Positions 54,101 through 61,005 of a stretch of DNA of 64,000 nucleotides are shown here, one piece after another. The notes under the pieces were generated by a model, which saw only the letters and a list, made by a program, of their open reading frames with translations, searched no databases and was not told the origin of the DNA. Each line of letters starts with the position of its first letter. Position 1 is the first letter of the stretch. A program made the position numbers and the translations under genes. Origin of the DNA: Vagococcus carniphilus (GTDB taxonomy: Bacteria; Bacillota; Bacilli; Lactobacillales; Vagococcaceae); contig NZ_CP060720.1 of NCBI RefSeq assembly GCF_014397115.1, forward strand, positions 16,001 through 80,000, in the 5' to 3' direction.

Positions 54101-55541
54101 TAAATGTCACCACATAATCCTCTTTAGCTAATTTGTTATTATTTAAGTCCCTAATTTCTACTGAATCTTTATCGTAATCTAAGACATCGCTTGCTAAAGT
54201 ATCTGTTATATAGCTTCCTTTTTTAAGTGTTTTCTCACCAGAGTTATAATCAATGGTCCAACTATAAATATGTCCATTTCCTGAAGATACTTCTCTACCA
54301 CCAGACTTAGCAATTAACTGTTTGTAATATTGATTTGCACTGGCTTTTGCCTTATAGTCCTCTTTGTTGTTATTTAATGTTGCCGTGTTTTCGAACGTTA
54401 CATAGCCACCTTCATAAGGAATTTTACTGTCCAAAATTTTAGTGTCATAGACTAATTCAAAAGATTCTCTTGTTTTAGCATATTTACCAATAAAGGTAAC
54501 TACACTTCCATCCAGAATATAATCTGTTCCTTCTACTAAAGGCGTCTCACTAATAGAAGCAATACTTCCATCTAAATTAAGTGTTTGAGAGTAAATTTTT
54601 AAACTCTCTAGTTCTGTTCCATCTGGTAGGGGATCAGAGACAGTTGCATTTTGTAGTAAATCTAAGGTTTTATTAATAGATACTCGCCAAGTAATTTTTT
54701 TGTTATCTGTAAGCCCATCAAATGTCTTTTCAATAGCTTTTACATTTTTAGGACGAACATTAACAATGATTGATTCAACTTCGTCATTAACAGGTGTTGA
54801 TATCTTATGTTCTCCTGCAAGTATTTCTTTACTTAAACTTTTAGCATACTCTGTTGTTCCAAAGATATCATGTTCTTTTTCCACTAACTCATTAAATTCC
54901 CAACGAATTCTTCCATCTGCTGTTATTTCATAAGTTCCATAAACTTTATCATCTTTACCATTCAAATCGTATTTCCCAGGTTCAATTATCATTTTTCCTG
55001 GTAGTTTCGTTTCGTAATAATCGCCAGCTTGAAGCAACTCTTCACTTAATAATCTTTCAGGTATTTCCCAATCATATTCAAGTCTGATCGTTGCATCTAT
55101 CGGAATAGATTCTTTTTCATGGTCAAGCAAATTACCTTTTTTGTCATAAACCTCAATTGATGCTCCCGTAAAGAACTTTTCTGGAGAAATCATTTTATCC
55201 TTGATGTTAATTGGTTCTCTTTCTTCAGATTCTTTTTTAGTAGCTTGTTTTTTTAATGCTTTTGGTTGACTCTCTTCATTATTCTTTGTCACTTCTTTTT
55301 CTGAAGATACTGTACTTTCTTCTATCTTTTCTTTACTATCAGAAGACTGATTTAATTCTTCTGTCGATTGACTAGTTGCCAAGATATCATCTAATTGCGA
55401 TGACTCACTTGTCTCCTTTACTTCACTAATTACCGTTTCACTAGCCATCGTTCCGACAACTGCTTGAACAGGTTGGATTACTGTAGAAAATAAAATAGTT
55501 CCTACCGCAAAAAGTGAATACCATTTTTTAAATTGTTTCAT
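48126..55541 (-). CDS. Giant Cna_B-repeat LPXTG surface protein
   Basis: 2471 residues. Signal peptide 1-28 (KKWYSLFAVGTILFSTVIQP), a Ser/Glu-rich linker (about 35-110), then several beta-sandwich adhesin modules (about 115-960) with repeated ITWRVSINK / MKWDITVNKY / MNWSVIVNYNQ starts, like collagen-binding-type Ig folds. Two SpaA/prealbumin domains follow (AGAKFELWSES..., AGATFAIMNQD...), then 13 Cna_B domains from about residue 1190 to 2400, and the C-terminal anchor. Cna_B cores have KxWED at the start, YTVxE and a terminal TN, the residues expected to form Lys-Asn isopeptide bonds. Two sortase motifs, LPKTGG (2412) and LPRTGE (2436), precede the membrane segment. Own terminator. Host or matrix attachment is inferred. 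Confidence 0.92.
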   Translation of the reverse strand: MKQFKKWYSLFAVGTILFSTVIQPVQAVVGTMASETVISEVKETSESSQLDDILATSQSTEELNQSSDSKEKIEESTVSSEKEVTKNNEESQPKALKKQATKKESEEREPINIKDKMISPEKFFTGASIEVYDKKGNLLDHEKESIPIDATIRLEYDWEIPERLLSEELLQAGDYYETKLPGKMIIEPGKYDLNGKDDKVYGTYEITADGRIRWEFNELVEKEHDIFGTTEYAKSLSKEILAGEHKISTPVNDEVESIIVNVRPKNVKAIEKTFDGLTDNKKITWRVSINKTLDLLQNATVSDPLPDGTELESLKIYSQTLNLDGSIASISETPLVEGTDYILDGSVVTFIGKYAKTRESFELVYDTKILDSKIPYEGGYVTFENTATLNNNKEDYKAKASANQYYKQLIAKSGGREVSSGNGHIYSWTIDYNSGEKTLKKGSYITDTLASDVLDYDKDSVEIRDLNNNKLAKEDYVVTFNDKTKQMTITFPNGLDKAVTINYLTKANIVIDDNLSNEKINFKNTVETDTNIKDVKEGQINRNGVTKDVRIDYRNRKMKWDITVNKYRYELRNWSLTDTMTDNLTFNRDSFKLREAGNQEPLKEGVDYKLTNTEHSFEVVFLGARAEKTDKTYEIYYETDFKRRDEKFNNKVETSWKDKDGKTYHNDANKDVKVDKEFVDDAKKEVSYNAKTKKMNWSVIVNYNQDTLENATIVDPIIGDNQKLVPESVKVYEGHLYENGNLAGLIKEVPNVAKIEDEKITVNLPEKTNKVYVLKFDTTLDETIIGKGRYYNKATYKNKDHEVEVDASTEAKNGGVFATKSGDQKGEFVNWDVKINPSQSTLKDVTIIDTPSPNQIIDEQSIKIFGTHVSIEGKITKNSKEELEQGKDYSVDLKSNNETGQQVLTIKFLKEIDTAYYLEYRSAINSSLKNDTVSNKLAIKGENEQVISEEISSEKEVVVTGGTAEGSSASVTIVKVDKNSKDEKPLAGAKFELWSESNGQKKRLVRSGETNEKGELRFGNLRAKSNYLLFETQAPEGFTVSKELQQGKVVQFEKDTATKSFEKLVVKNDIPRIAFKKIDSQTKKGIAGATFAIMNQDNRFYNGLDSRYAVKWVDSEIQMSKEVKQQLTSDNTGVVKVTGLPVGNYNIRELTPPDGYEVKQQDVPFEVISDSGVIELKSSIPNIENEKIEYLDIPVKKIWEDDQNRDGKRPDFINVTLLENGKETDKTLTLLEANQWQDSFKGLRKHNEKKELINYSIKESLVPAYEKPEIVSKNGGYEIVNKYTPKTTQVKGKKIWEDDQNRDHKRPEKIEVNLWADGKKIDSKETSADQNWEYTFQKLAKYDQGEEIKYTVTETAVPGYSVEINGFDITNRYTPEKTNVTAVKNWEDKNDQDGIRLNSIHVQLYGDNEKVGEEEVLSKSNDWKKQWNNLPLKKNGKVISYTVKEVTELPKGYASSTEEVSKGNFEITNTYVPETTSVEGRKIWKDNDNQDGKRASSIKVNLRANGKTIQSKEVSKSDDWKYSFENLPKFEQGKPISYTISEEQISDYQASQDGYDTINTHTPGKVSVPVVKVWEDKNNQDGKRPGFVSVQLWKDGKDTGKSLVLNETNHWQGSFDNLDEYQNGQLIDYQVKEKAVLGYESLVTGDRKTSFVVTNVHTPETTKVSGTKNWEDKDNQDGKRPASITVKLYADGKYVKEEKVSEKTKWSYTFDQLPKYDKGEAINYTVVEHQVPEYQATYQGNNILNTHTPDKVSVPVIKVWEDNNNQDGKRPSFVTVRLLANGKETKEKLVLSQGTNWQGSFANLDEYEDGKLIDYTIKEETVPAYESSVSGSSKDSYILTNSHEPETTQVSGTKNWEDKDNQDGKRPTSITVKLYADGKFVKETKVTADTNWTYQFKELPKFKEGKPIDYTVTEEKVPGYQTKIKGFDLVNTYTPGKVNIPVKKVWEDAHNQDGIRPTSVEVALVADGKVTDKKVKLNEETNWQGSFDDLDEYQKGKLIHYTVQEVNTKEGYQATVVETTKGNFTIVNNHQPAVTSVKGVKNWEDKDNQDGKRPDKVTIRLYGNGEEKAAKTISKEQNWAYEFTDLPAFEKGQPVNYTVTEDQVSDYQAGYTGFDVTNSYTPGKISIPVTKIWHDQDNQDGIRPEKVTIKLLANGQETTQKIELSAKNNWQDFFTDLAEYEKGKRIEYTVEEEAVSGYESVLTGSTEKGYTVANTHIPETTQIKGSKTWKDKDNQDGKRPTEITLNLLANGKKVDEIIVDKASNWKYQVRDLPKFEKGEKIRYNVQEQRVKNYSATVNGFDVTNHYTPGKTAIDVVKTWQDSNDQNKLRPNEIIVELFADGKKTDKELILTEETNWQGAFSDLDIYKNGKPIKYTIKEVSILGYEGTIKGDAETGFSITNTLRTSSNHSSRLPKTGGKTPSTSYGVTNTKTSKGRLPRTGESQNTNLMGLGLLLLTLVALRKSFKRKELAE
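48330..51968 (-). repeat. Thirteen tandem Cna_B domains in alternating A/B order
   Basis: Units of about 90-98 codons. Odd units carry NWQGSFxxLDEY and end in TNxHxPETT. Even units carry WxYxFxxLPKF and end in NTYTPGKVS. The true duplication unit is therefore the pair, about 185 codons or 555 bp. The linker NWEDKDNQDGKRP is the most conserved DNA stretch. Confidence 0.8.
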
Positions 55542-55623
55542 TCTAACTCATCCTTTTCTTTTATTTTAAAAATTTGACTAAGCTAAATGGAGTAGCAAAG
55601 CCCTTCCCTTTTCAACTACAACA

Positions 55624-55648
55624 AAAAAAGCCCGTATTAGAGCTTTTT
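55624..55648 (-). terminator. Terminator-like hairpin in the adhesin leader
   Basis: Leftward AAAGCTC / GGGCTTT stem (one T-G pair) with a T7 tail, 80-100 bp before the adhesin start codon. Either an attenuator or a 5'-end stem-loop. Confidence 0.45.
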
Positions 55649-55774
55649 ACATGCCTACTTAGTATAGTCAATTCACTTTTCAAAATTTTATCTCTTTTTA
55701 TATAGGTGTCTGTAATTTTTAGAAATATTGGTTTTGTTTTTTTATTTATCCCTCCTTTTAATTTTCAAGTAGAC

Positions 55775-55798
55775 TAATCAAAAAAATTTTTTTGATTA
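55775..55798. repeat. Perfect 24-bp palindrome
   Basis: Arms TAATCAAAAAAA and TTTTTTTGATTA with no loop. Could be a regulator site or a structural element. Confidence 0.6.
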
Positions 55799-56017
55799 AC
55801 TTACATTGTTTTTAAAATAACAAAGAGACATAATAGTAATTTTTAAACTTTAATGAATTGTCAAATTGCTTTCATTTATTTTTCCTAAATTTCACAAAAT
55901 AAATTATAATAAACGTTATATAAAAAGAATGATTATTAACTAGATTTAACAAAAAGGCAAAATTTTTAGTATATTTTTATATTTTAGTCGAAAAAAAGGT
56001 CTTTTTTTTAACAAAAA

Positions 56018-56057
56018 AAAACATCCAGATAGTTTCACCTAATTTTCTGGATGTTTT
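56018..56057 (-). terminator. Pilus operon terminator
   Basis: Leftward AAAACATCCAGA / TCTGGATGTTTT stem followed by TTTT, 40 bp past the last sortase gene. Confidence 0.8.
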
Positions 56058-56097
56058 CATTATTTTAAAATTTAATTTAAGTTTGTGAATTTTATAT

Positions 56098-57246
56098 TTA
56101 TTTAGTTAATACTATACGTATTCGATGATTCTTTTGAATAACAGAAATTGATTTATTTTTAGTTTTTAACCACTTCATTTTCTTTTCTTTTAATAAAGTG
56201 ACACCAAAAGTTCCCAATATTTTTTTAGGATTCTTTCTTAAAGCTAAATCATACTGTCCTCCTGGTAATTTATCAATTCCGATTTGCCCATCATTTTGAC
56301 TAGTAAGCACAACTAATTGTCCGTTTCGCTTCAACGGTTTTTTGCTATTTTTTCGGTAAATAATAAACTCTTCTGCTACAATAGGTAACTTCTTAGTTTG
56401 ACTAATATAAAAAGTGACATCATAATATTTCTTACTCAGCAAGTATTGAACAATCAGTCGGTAACTTACAAAAATACTGCCAAGCAAGAATAGTCCAATA
56501 CCAACTATTATTGCTACTTGCTGCCATTTAAACTTTTTCTGACTCGCGTTTGCTTTTTTCTTCATCTCATCAGTCACCGGGATTCGCTTACCCGTCACGA
56601 TTAATCGATGGCTATTAATCATATAAGGGGTACACGTTAAGAGTGTGACTAAGTCTGATTCTGGCTCTAGTTTTAAAAAGTCAGTTTCATCAGGTTTGAC
56701 TGTTCTTATTTCAACCACTTCATACGCCAAAGTTTCCCCAACAGATTCAACTAAGAAAAAATCCTCTTTTTTTAGTTGATCTAAATGTCTGAAAAGCAGT
56801 CTTTCTGCTAAACCACGATGTGCTGAAATAACAGAATGCGTTCCTTTACCTCCAGTTGGCATCGATGTTCCTTGTAAAACACCTGCTCCATTTTCTAATA
56901 TTTGATTCGTAATAGTATCAAATAAAGGAATTGAAACATCTATTTTAGGGATACTCACCGAACCAATTAAATGTTCTTTTAAATCAATTGAAGTCGTATC
57001 AACTTGGCTAGCATCAAAAGGATCATGTTGAACAACTAAACCGTTCACTTTTATAGCATTGTTTTTCTTCTTCATCTGGTTCTCTTTTTGAGAATTTTCT
57101 ATCTGTTCTCTTTTTGCTAATTCTTTTAAACGGTACTGATCAATGAAGTAATTAGCCGCATTACTATAAAAAGGATAAGTAAAAACTAAACATCCTAGTA
57201 AAAAAATTAATAGTAAACCTAATTTTTTTATGACTATTTTTTTCAT
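56098..57246 (-). CDS. Class C sortase, second of two, with C-terminal extension
   Basis: 382 residues; class C sortases are usually about 250-300. Membrane segment 8-28, lid motif DPF (75-77), catalytic His143 (SVISAHRGL), Cys205 (TLLTCTPYM) and Arg214. The second membrane segment is about 243-262. About 120 residues follow, with a beta-rich pattern (FIIYRKN, GQIGIDKLPGGQYDLALRK) resembling the GxYxLxE end of SpaA/Cna_B domains. By topology this tail would be cytoplasmic. It should polymerise pilin subunits. Six bp after the other sortase gene; last gene of the pilus operon. Confidence 0.9.
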   Translation of the reverse strand: MKKIVIKKLGLLLIFLLGCLVFTYPFYSNAANYFIDQYRLKELAKREQIENSQKENQMKKKNNAIKVNGLVVQHDPFDASQVDTTSIDLKEHLIGSVSIPKIDVSIPLFDTITNQILENGAGVLQGTSMPTGGKGTHSVISAHRGLAERLLFRHLDQLKKEDFFLVESVGETLAYEVVEIRTVKPDETDFLKLEPESDLVTLLTCTPYMINSHRLIVTGKRIPVTDEMKKKANASQKKFKWQQVAIIVGIGLFLLGSIFVSYRLIVQYLLSKKYYDVTFYISQTKKLPIVAEEFIIYRKNSKKPLKRNGQLVVLTSQNDGQIGIDKLPGGQYDLALRKNPKKILGTFGVTLLKEKKMKWLKTKNKSISVIQKNHRIRIVLTK

Positions 57247-57252
57247 TTTTTA

Positions 57253-58392
57253 CTACTCCTTACTAACTTTCAATTCCCATTGACTATCGCTTTTTTTGGA
57301 CAAACAAGTCGAGAAATAAGTATCTTTATAATGTTTAACAAAACAAATAATTTCTAATGATTTACCTTTTTCTTCTTTTGGTATTAACAAATATCTACCA
57401 CCCTTTATTCCTTTAAGACGAATCTCACCCTTTGTATTACTCTTTGTTTCAATTAACGAAGGATTTTTTTTGGAATCGACTAATACAAAAGATTGATTAG
57501 CTTCACTAATTCCATCATAAAGTACTTGTACTTTCAAACGGTAACGTCTTCCCGTAATTTGATAATTAATATACTGTCTATAAATCACGTATAACAATAA
57601 ACTCACTAGAGATATTAGCAACATCAAATAAAATACTAATGCAATATTATTTTTCTTATTAATTTCTTGCTCTTTTTGCTTCATTTGTTTTTGATCAACA
57701 GGTACTCGGTGACCTCTTACTAATAAGCGATGCGTATTGACCATATAAGGAGTACAAGTAACTAGCGTTAAATAATCCTCGCCTTCTTGTATTTTTAAGT
57801 CATCCAATTGATTAGGTAAAACCGTTTTGATTTGATCTACTTTATAAGCTAAATTCTTTTCTGCTATCTTTAAATAAATCACATCACCTATCACTAAATC
57901 CTTTAAATCAGTAAATAGTTTTTTACTTGGTAATCCTGTATGTCCTGTTAAGACAGCGTGACTGCTTTTACCACCCGTTGGATAAGATGAACCAGGAAGT
58001 AACGTGATACCTTCTTGTAAAAAAGAAGGAGTTGTTTCATCAAAAATCGGTAATTGACTATTTATTTTGGGGATACTAATCGAACCAATCAGATGTTCAC
58101 TTATTTCATTTTTAGTTAAAGGGCTGCTTTTTTCTACTTCATCAAATAGCTCTGTTTCAAGTTGAATCCCTAATGTAGGATTATTCTTTATTTCTTCAGC
58201 TCGTTTTCTTTCTTTCTGCTGTTGTTTTTCTGCCTCTTGCTCTGTTTGTTTTGATAACTGCTCAATTCGGTAATGATCAATCTGTGCATTAAGAATATTC
58301 GCAACAAATGGATACAAAAAGGTAAAGGCACCTACTACAAAAGTCGTTACTATTGCTAATTTTAATATAATAGCTTTTCTTTCTGATGTCAT
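57253..58392 (-). CDS. Class C sortase, first of two, with C-terminal extension
   Basis: 379 residues. Membrane segment about 10-32, then a Gln/Glu/Lys-rich stretch (48-68). Catalytic His151 (HAVLTGHTGL), Cys213 (TLVTCTPYM), Arg222. Second membrane segment about 249-270. A tail of about 110 residues has SFVLVDSKKNPSLIETKSNT and GEIRLKGIKGGRYLLIPKE, again SpaA-like. No DP(F/W/Y) lid motif was found in the usual place; the region reads LGIQLETELFDEVEKS. Lies after the backbone pilin gene, beyond an intercistronic hairpin. Joins pilins covalently through LPXTG and pilin-motif lysine. Confidence 0.9.
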   Translation of the reverse strand: MTSERKAIILKLAIVTTFVVGAFTFLYPFVANILNAQIDHYRIEQLSKQTEQEAEKQQQKERKRAEEIKNNPTLGIQLETELFDEVEKSSPLTKNEISEHLIGSISIPKINSQLPIFDETTPSFLQEGITLLPGSSYPTGGKSSHAVLTGHTGLPSKKLFTDLKDLVIGDVIYLKIAEKNLAYKVDQIKTVLPNQLDDLKIQEGEDYLTLVTCTPYMVNTHRLLVRGHRVPVDQKQMKQKEQEINKKNNIALVFYLMLLISLVSLLLYVIYRQYINYQITGRRYRLKVQVLYDGISEANQSFVLVDSKKNPSLIETKSNTKGEIRLKGIKGGRYLLIPKEEKGKSLEIICFVKHYKDTYFSTCLSKKSDSQWELKVSKE

Positions 58393-58420
58393 TTTCTCCC
58401 CACCTTTTCCCCTAAGAACA

Positions 58421-58453
58421 AAAAAGCTGAAACATTTTGGCTTCAGCTTTTTA
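58421..58453 (-). terminator. Intercistronic hairpin, pilin to sortase
   Basis: Leftward AAAAAGCTGAAGC / GTTTCAGCTTTTTT stem with T run, between the backbone pilin gene and the sortase genes. Likely attenuates sortase expression relative to pilin. Confidence 0.7.
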
Positions 58454-58463
58454 TTTTATCACG

Positions 58464-59993
58464 TTAAATCTCTGTTTCAACTTTACTACGACGGTACCAT
58501 ACTGCTGCACCAGCCATTAATATACTACCTGCTACTAAGAATAAATAGATACCATTACCACCTGTTGATGGTAACAACCCTTTTTTAATATTTTTTACAG
58601 ATAGGACTTCTGTTTCAAATTGATCTTTAACAACATCAAACATAACTGGTTTATCAAGTATCGCATAACCACTTGGTGCTTCATATTCAACTACTGCATA
58701 AGAAATACCTGTTGGTAATTTTTCTGAATACTCTAAACCTGTTACTTCAAATTGACCTGATGCATTTGATTCAAAAGAAGTGGCATTATCTTTTGCTTCA
58801 TTCCAAGTATACTTACCATTTAGATAAGTTGCATATGAAATGATCTTACCTTCTGTATTCACTTTAACTAAATTAAATTTAGCTCCTGCTAATACTTTAC
58901 CACTTTTATCATCAATTTTTTTGAATTTTTTACCACCTGTATATACTTTAGGCCCAACAACAGGTGGATCAGTTGGATCTTCTGGTTCTCCTGGTTCACC
59001 ATTAACATTTGTCCCAAGTTCTACTTTAGCTTCGTTATTAATTCCTGTATCAATTTTAGCATCTTCTGTTAAAATAGCATCATAAGAAATACTAGCTCTT
59101 TTTCCAGCTAATGCTCTCACTTTTTCTGATGTTGAATCAAACTCAATAATAAACCCTCTTGTAGTGCTATCTGTTTTAATTGTATAGTCTTTATCTTTTT
59201 CAAGACCTTGGACCACAACTGTTTCAATTAAAACTTGCATTCCTTCATTTGGTGTATCTGTTACACGGTAGAAATCTTTATCTTTAATATTCCATGGTAA
59301 TAAAGCTGACAGACCATAAGTAAAAGGGACTCCTTTTTCAACATTATAGACAGTTTCTCCATTAATTTGTACGGCTAATTTTTGTTTTGTTTCTTCTGTT
59401 AAATCTTTTTCTAACATAGCTTCTTTTTCATTTTTAGGATACACATGAATATTAGGATTAATTTCATCCGTGTTTCCTCTATAGATTGGCATCGTTAAAA
59501 CGATTGGTGCTGCTTTTTCTTTAATATTACCTGGTGAATTCGTTTCAACAAATAAATACGTTGCATAATTACCATCTTTTTTGATAGGTAAATTAGCAAA
59601 TGTTGCTATACCTTCTCCCGCTGTTTTTTGTGTTCCCACTTTATTAGCGTAATCTGGTGCATAATTAGAAGTTTTTGCATTGGCTACAATTTCTGCTGTC
59701 GCTTCTTCAGCTGTTTTAGTATCAAGTAACTCTATATATTTACTTGAAACATCGTAAACTTCAAAAGTAACACCGTTTAAAGGTTCTCCTCCAAAATCAG
59801 GCATTTCTTCTCCTGTATTTTGTTTTGGATAAGGATTCTCTCCTGAAGCTCCTTTTTCAAAAACACGTTTGTGTAAATTCACCGTAACTTGATCAACTTC
59901 TGCGGCGTTTACTTCAGTAGCTAGCGTTAAACTGGCTAGAAGTGGAAACATCAGCACTAAAATTGACATTAATTTCCCTAATTTCTTATTCAT
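58464..59993 (-). CDS. Major (backbone) pilin, LPXTG
   Basis: 509 residues. Signal peptide 1-31, Cna_B/SpaA-type domains with isopeptide layout, pilin motif NPNIHVYPKN (Lys187 is the polymerisation lysine), E-box YAVVEYEAPSGY, and sorting signal LPSTGG followed by membrane segment and RRSKVETEI. Pilin motif plus E-box identifies the shaft subunit. Overlaps the minor pilin gene by 8 bp (translational coupling) and is followed by a hairpin. Confidence 0.92.
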   Translation of the reverse strand: MNKKLGKLMSILVLMFPLLASLTLATEVNAAEVDQVTVNLHKRVFEKGASGENPYPKQNTGEEMPDFGGEPLNGVTFEVYDVSSKYIELLDTKTAEEATAEIVANAKTSNYAPDYANKVGTQKTAGEGIATFANLPIKKDGNYATYLFVETNSPGNIKEKAAPIVLTMPIYRGNTDEINPNIHVYPKNEKEAMLEKDLTEETKQKLAVQINGETVYNVEKGVPFTYGLSALLPWNIKDKDFYRVTDTPNEGMQVLIETVVVQGLEKDKDYTIKTDSTTRGFIIEFDSTSEKVRALAGKRASISYDAILTEDAKIDTGINNEAKVELGTNVNGEPGEPEDPTDPPVVGPKVYTGGKKFKKIDDKSGKVLAGAKFNLVKVNTEGKIISYATYLNGKYTWNEAKDNATSFESNASGQFEVTGLEYSEKLPTGISYAVVEYEAPSGYAILDKPVMFDVVKDQFETEVLSVKNIKKGLLPSTGGNGIYLFLVAGSILMAGAAVWYRRSKVETEI

Positions 59994-61005
59994 TTTCTTT
60001 TCCCCTTTTCATGTATTTTAATGCAACAAACATCATTATTAATCCTAAACTAGAAAAAGCAAAAACACTTTCTCCCGTTTTGGGAAGTAATCTTATTTTA
60101 GGTATTTCTTTACTTGTTGTGACTGGTTCATTTAAAACCTTAGGTGTTGCTTGATTTATTACCTTTTTAGGTAGTTCCCCTGCTATTTTTGATTCTAATA
60201 TTTCATGATTGAGCGTCATTTGAATATTCTCCTGATCTTTATTAGAAACAACAAGGGGAATTTTTTTTGATTCAGCGGTTATTGAAAAACCAAGAGGTGC
60301 TTCAATTTCCTCAAAATAATATGTCCCAACTGGTAAGATGATATGTGGTAACATAACTAATCCATTTGAATCAGATTTAAGCCGCATCGCTTCTTGTTTA
60401 TTGGTTAAAACCTGCCAACTAGTAGATTCTACTTGTGTTAAATACTCTTTTTCATTTTTGGCATTCATTCGATAAAAAATAAAGATAGCATTTTCTAAAG
60501 GTTTTTGATAAGACCCTGAGCTGTATTTAAAAAAGTAAGCAGTGGGCGTTAAACTAACTGGTTTTGTTTCCACTAACATCGTCATTTCTTCTAGTGCTTC
60601 AAAAGAAATATAATTAGGTAATGCTTCGTACAACTCATCCTCACTTTCTTTACTTGCCTCAGGTTGATTTTGAAGAATAACATAAAAGGCAGGTTCACCT
60701 AGTCTATTCTTAGGAAGATAAAGAATAGCTTGATTCGAATCATCTACTAAAAACTCTTGCATTTTCTCTATCTGATTTTTCTCCAAATAGTCTCTTGTTT
60801 TTTTAGTGGACGTTTCTACTTTTTGACTTAATGCCTCGTTATATTCTTTCTTTGATAAACCATAAATTGAAAAAGAAGTATTATTAGCTGATTGATTATT
60901 GTGTTTAAAGTGAATGGCAACTTGTTCTTCAGCTCGCACTTCCAAGGTAGATATACTTATTAAAGAAAATAAGAAAAGACTAAACCATAATATAAGACGT
61001 TTCAT
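59986..61005 (-). CDS. Minor pilin, LPXTG
   Basis: 339 residues. Signal peptide 1-26 (ending EVRAEE), a first domain with LPKNRLGEPAFYVILQN, and a SpaA-like domain with the E-box-like YYFEEIEAPLGFSI. Sorting signal LPKTGE, membrane segment, KRGKENE tail. Probably the base or ancillary subunit. Its ATG directly follows the TAA of the tip gene, and its end overlaps the backbone gene. Confidence 0.88.
   Translation of the reverse strand: MKRLILWFSLFLFSLISISTLEVRAEEQVAIHFKHNNQSANNTSFSIYGLSKKEYNEALSQKVETSTKKTRDYLEKNQIEKMQEFLVDDSNQAILYLPKNRLGEPAFYVILQNQPEASKESEDELYEALPNYISFEALEEMTMLVETKPVSLTPTAYFFKYSSGSYQKPLENAIFIFYRMNAKNEKEYLTQVESTSWQVLTNKQEAMRLKSDSNGLVMLPHIILPVGTYYFEEIEAPLGFSITAESKKIPLVVSNKDQENIQMTLNHEILESKIAGELPKKVINQATPKVLNEPVTTSKEIPKIRLLPKTGESVFAFSSLGLIMMFVALKYMKRGKENE

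Larger units (their letters stand above)
55542..56097. other. AT-rich intergenic region upstream of the Cna_B adhesin
   Basis: About 555 bp without a credible ORF. It holds a -10-like TATACT (leftward, 55661-55666), a terminator-like hairpin at 55624-55648, a perfect 24-bp palindrome at 55775-55798, and the pilus-operon terminator at 56018-56057. Leftward AAAAGGAGGG near 55750 looks like an RBS but no start codon follows. Confidence 0.45.
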
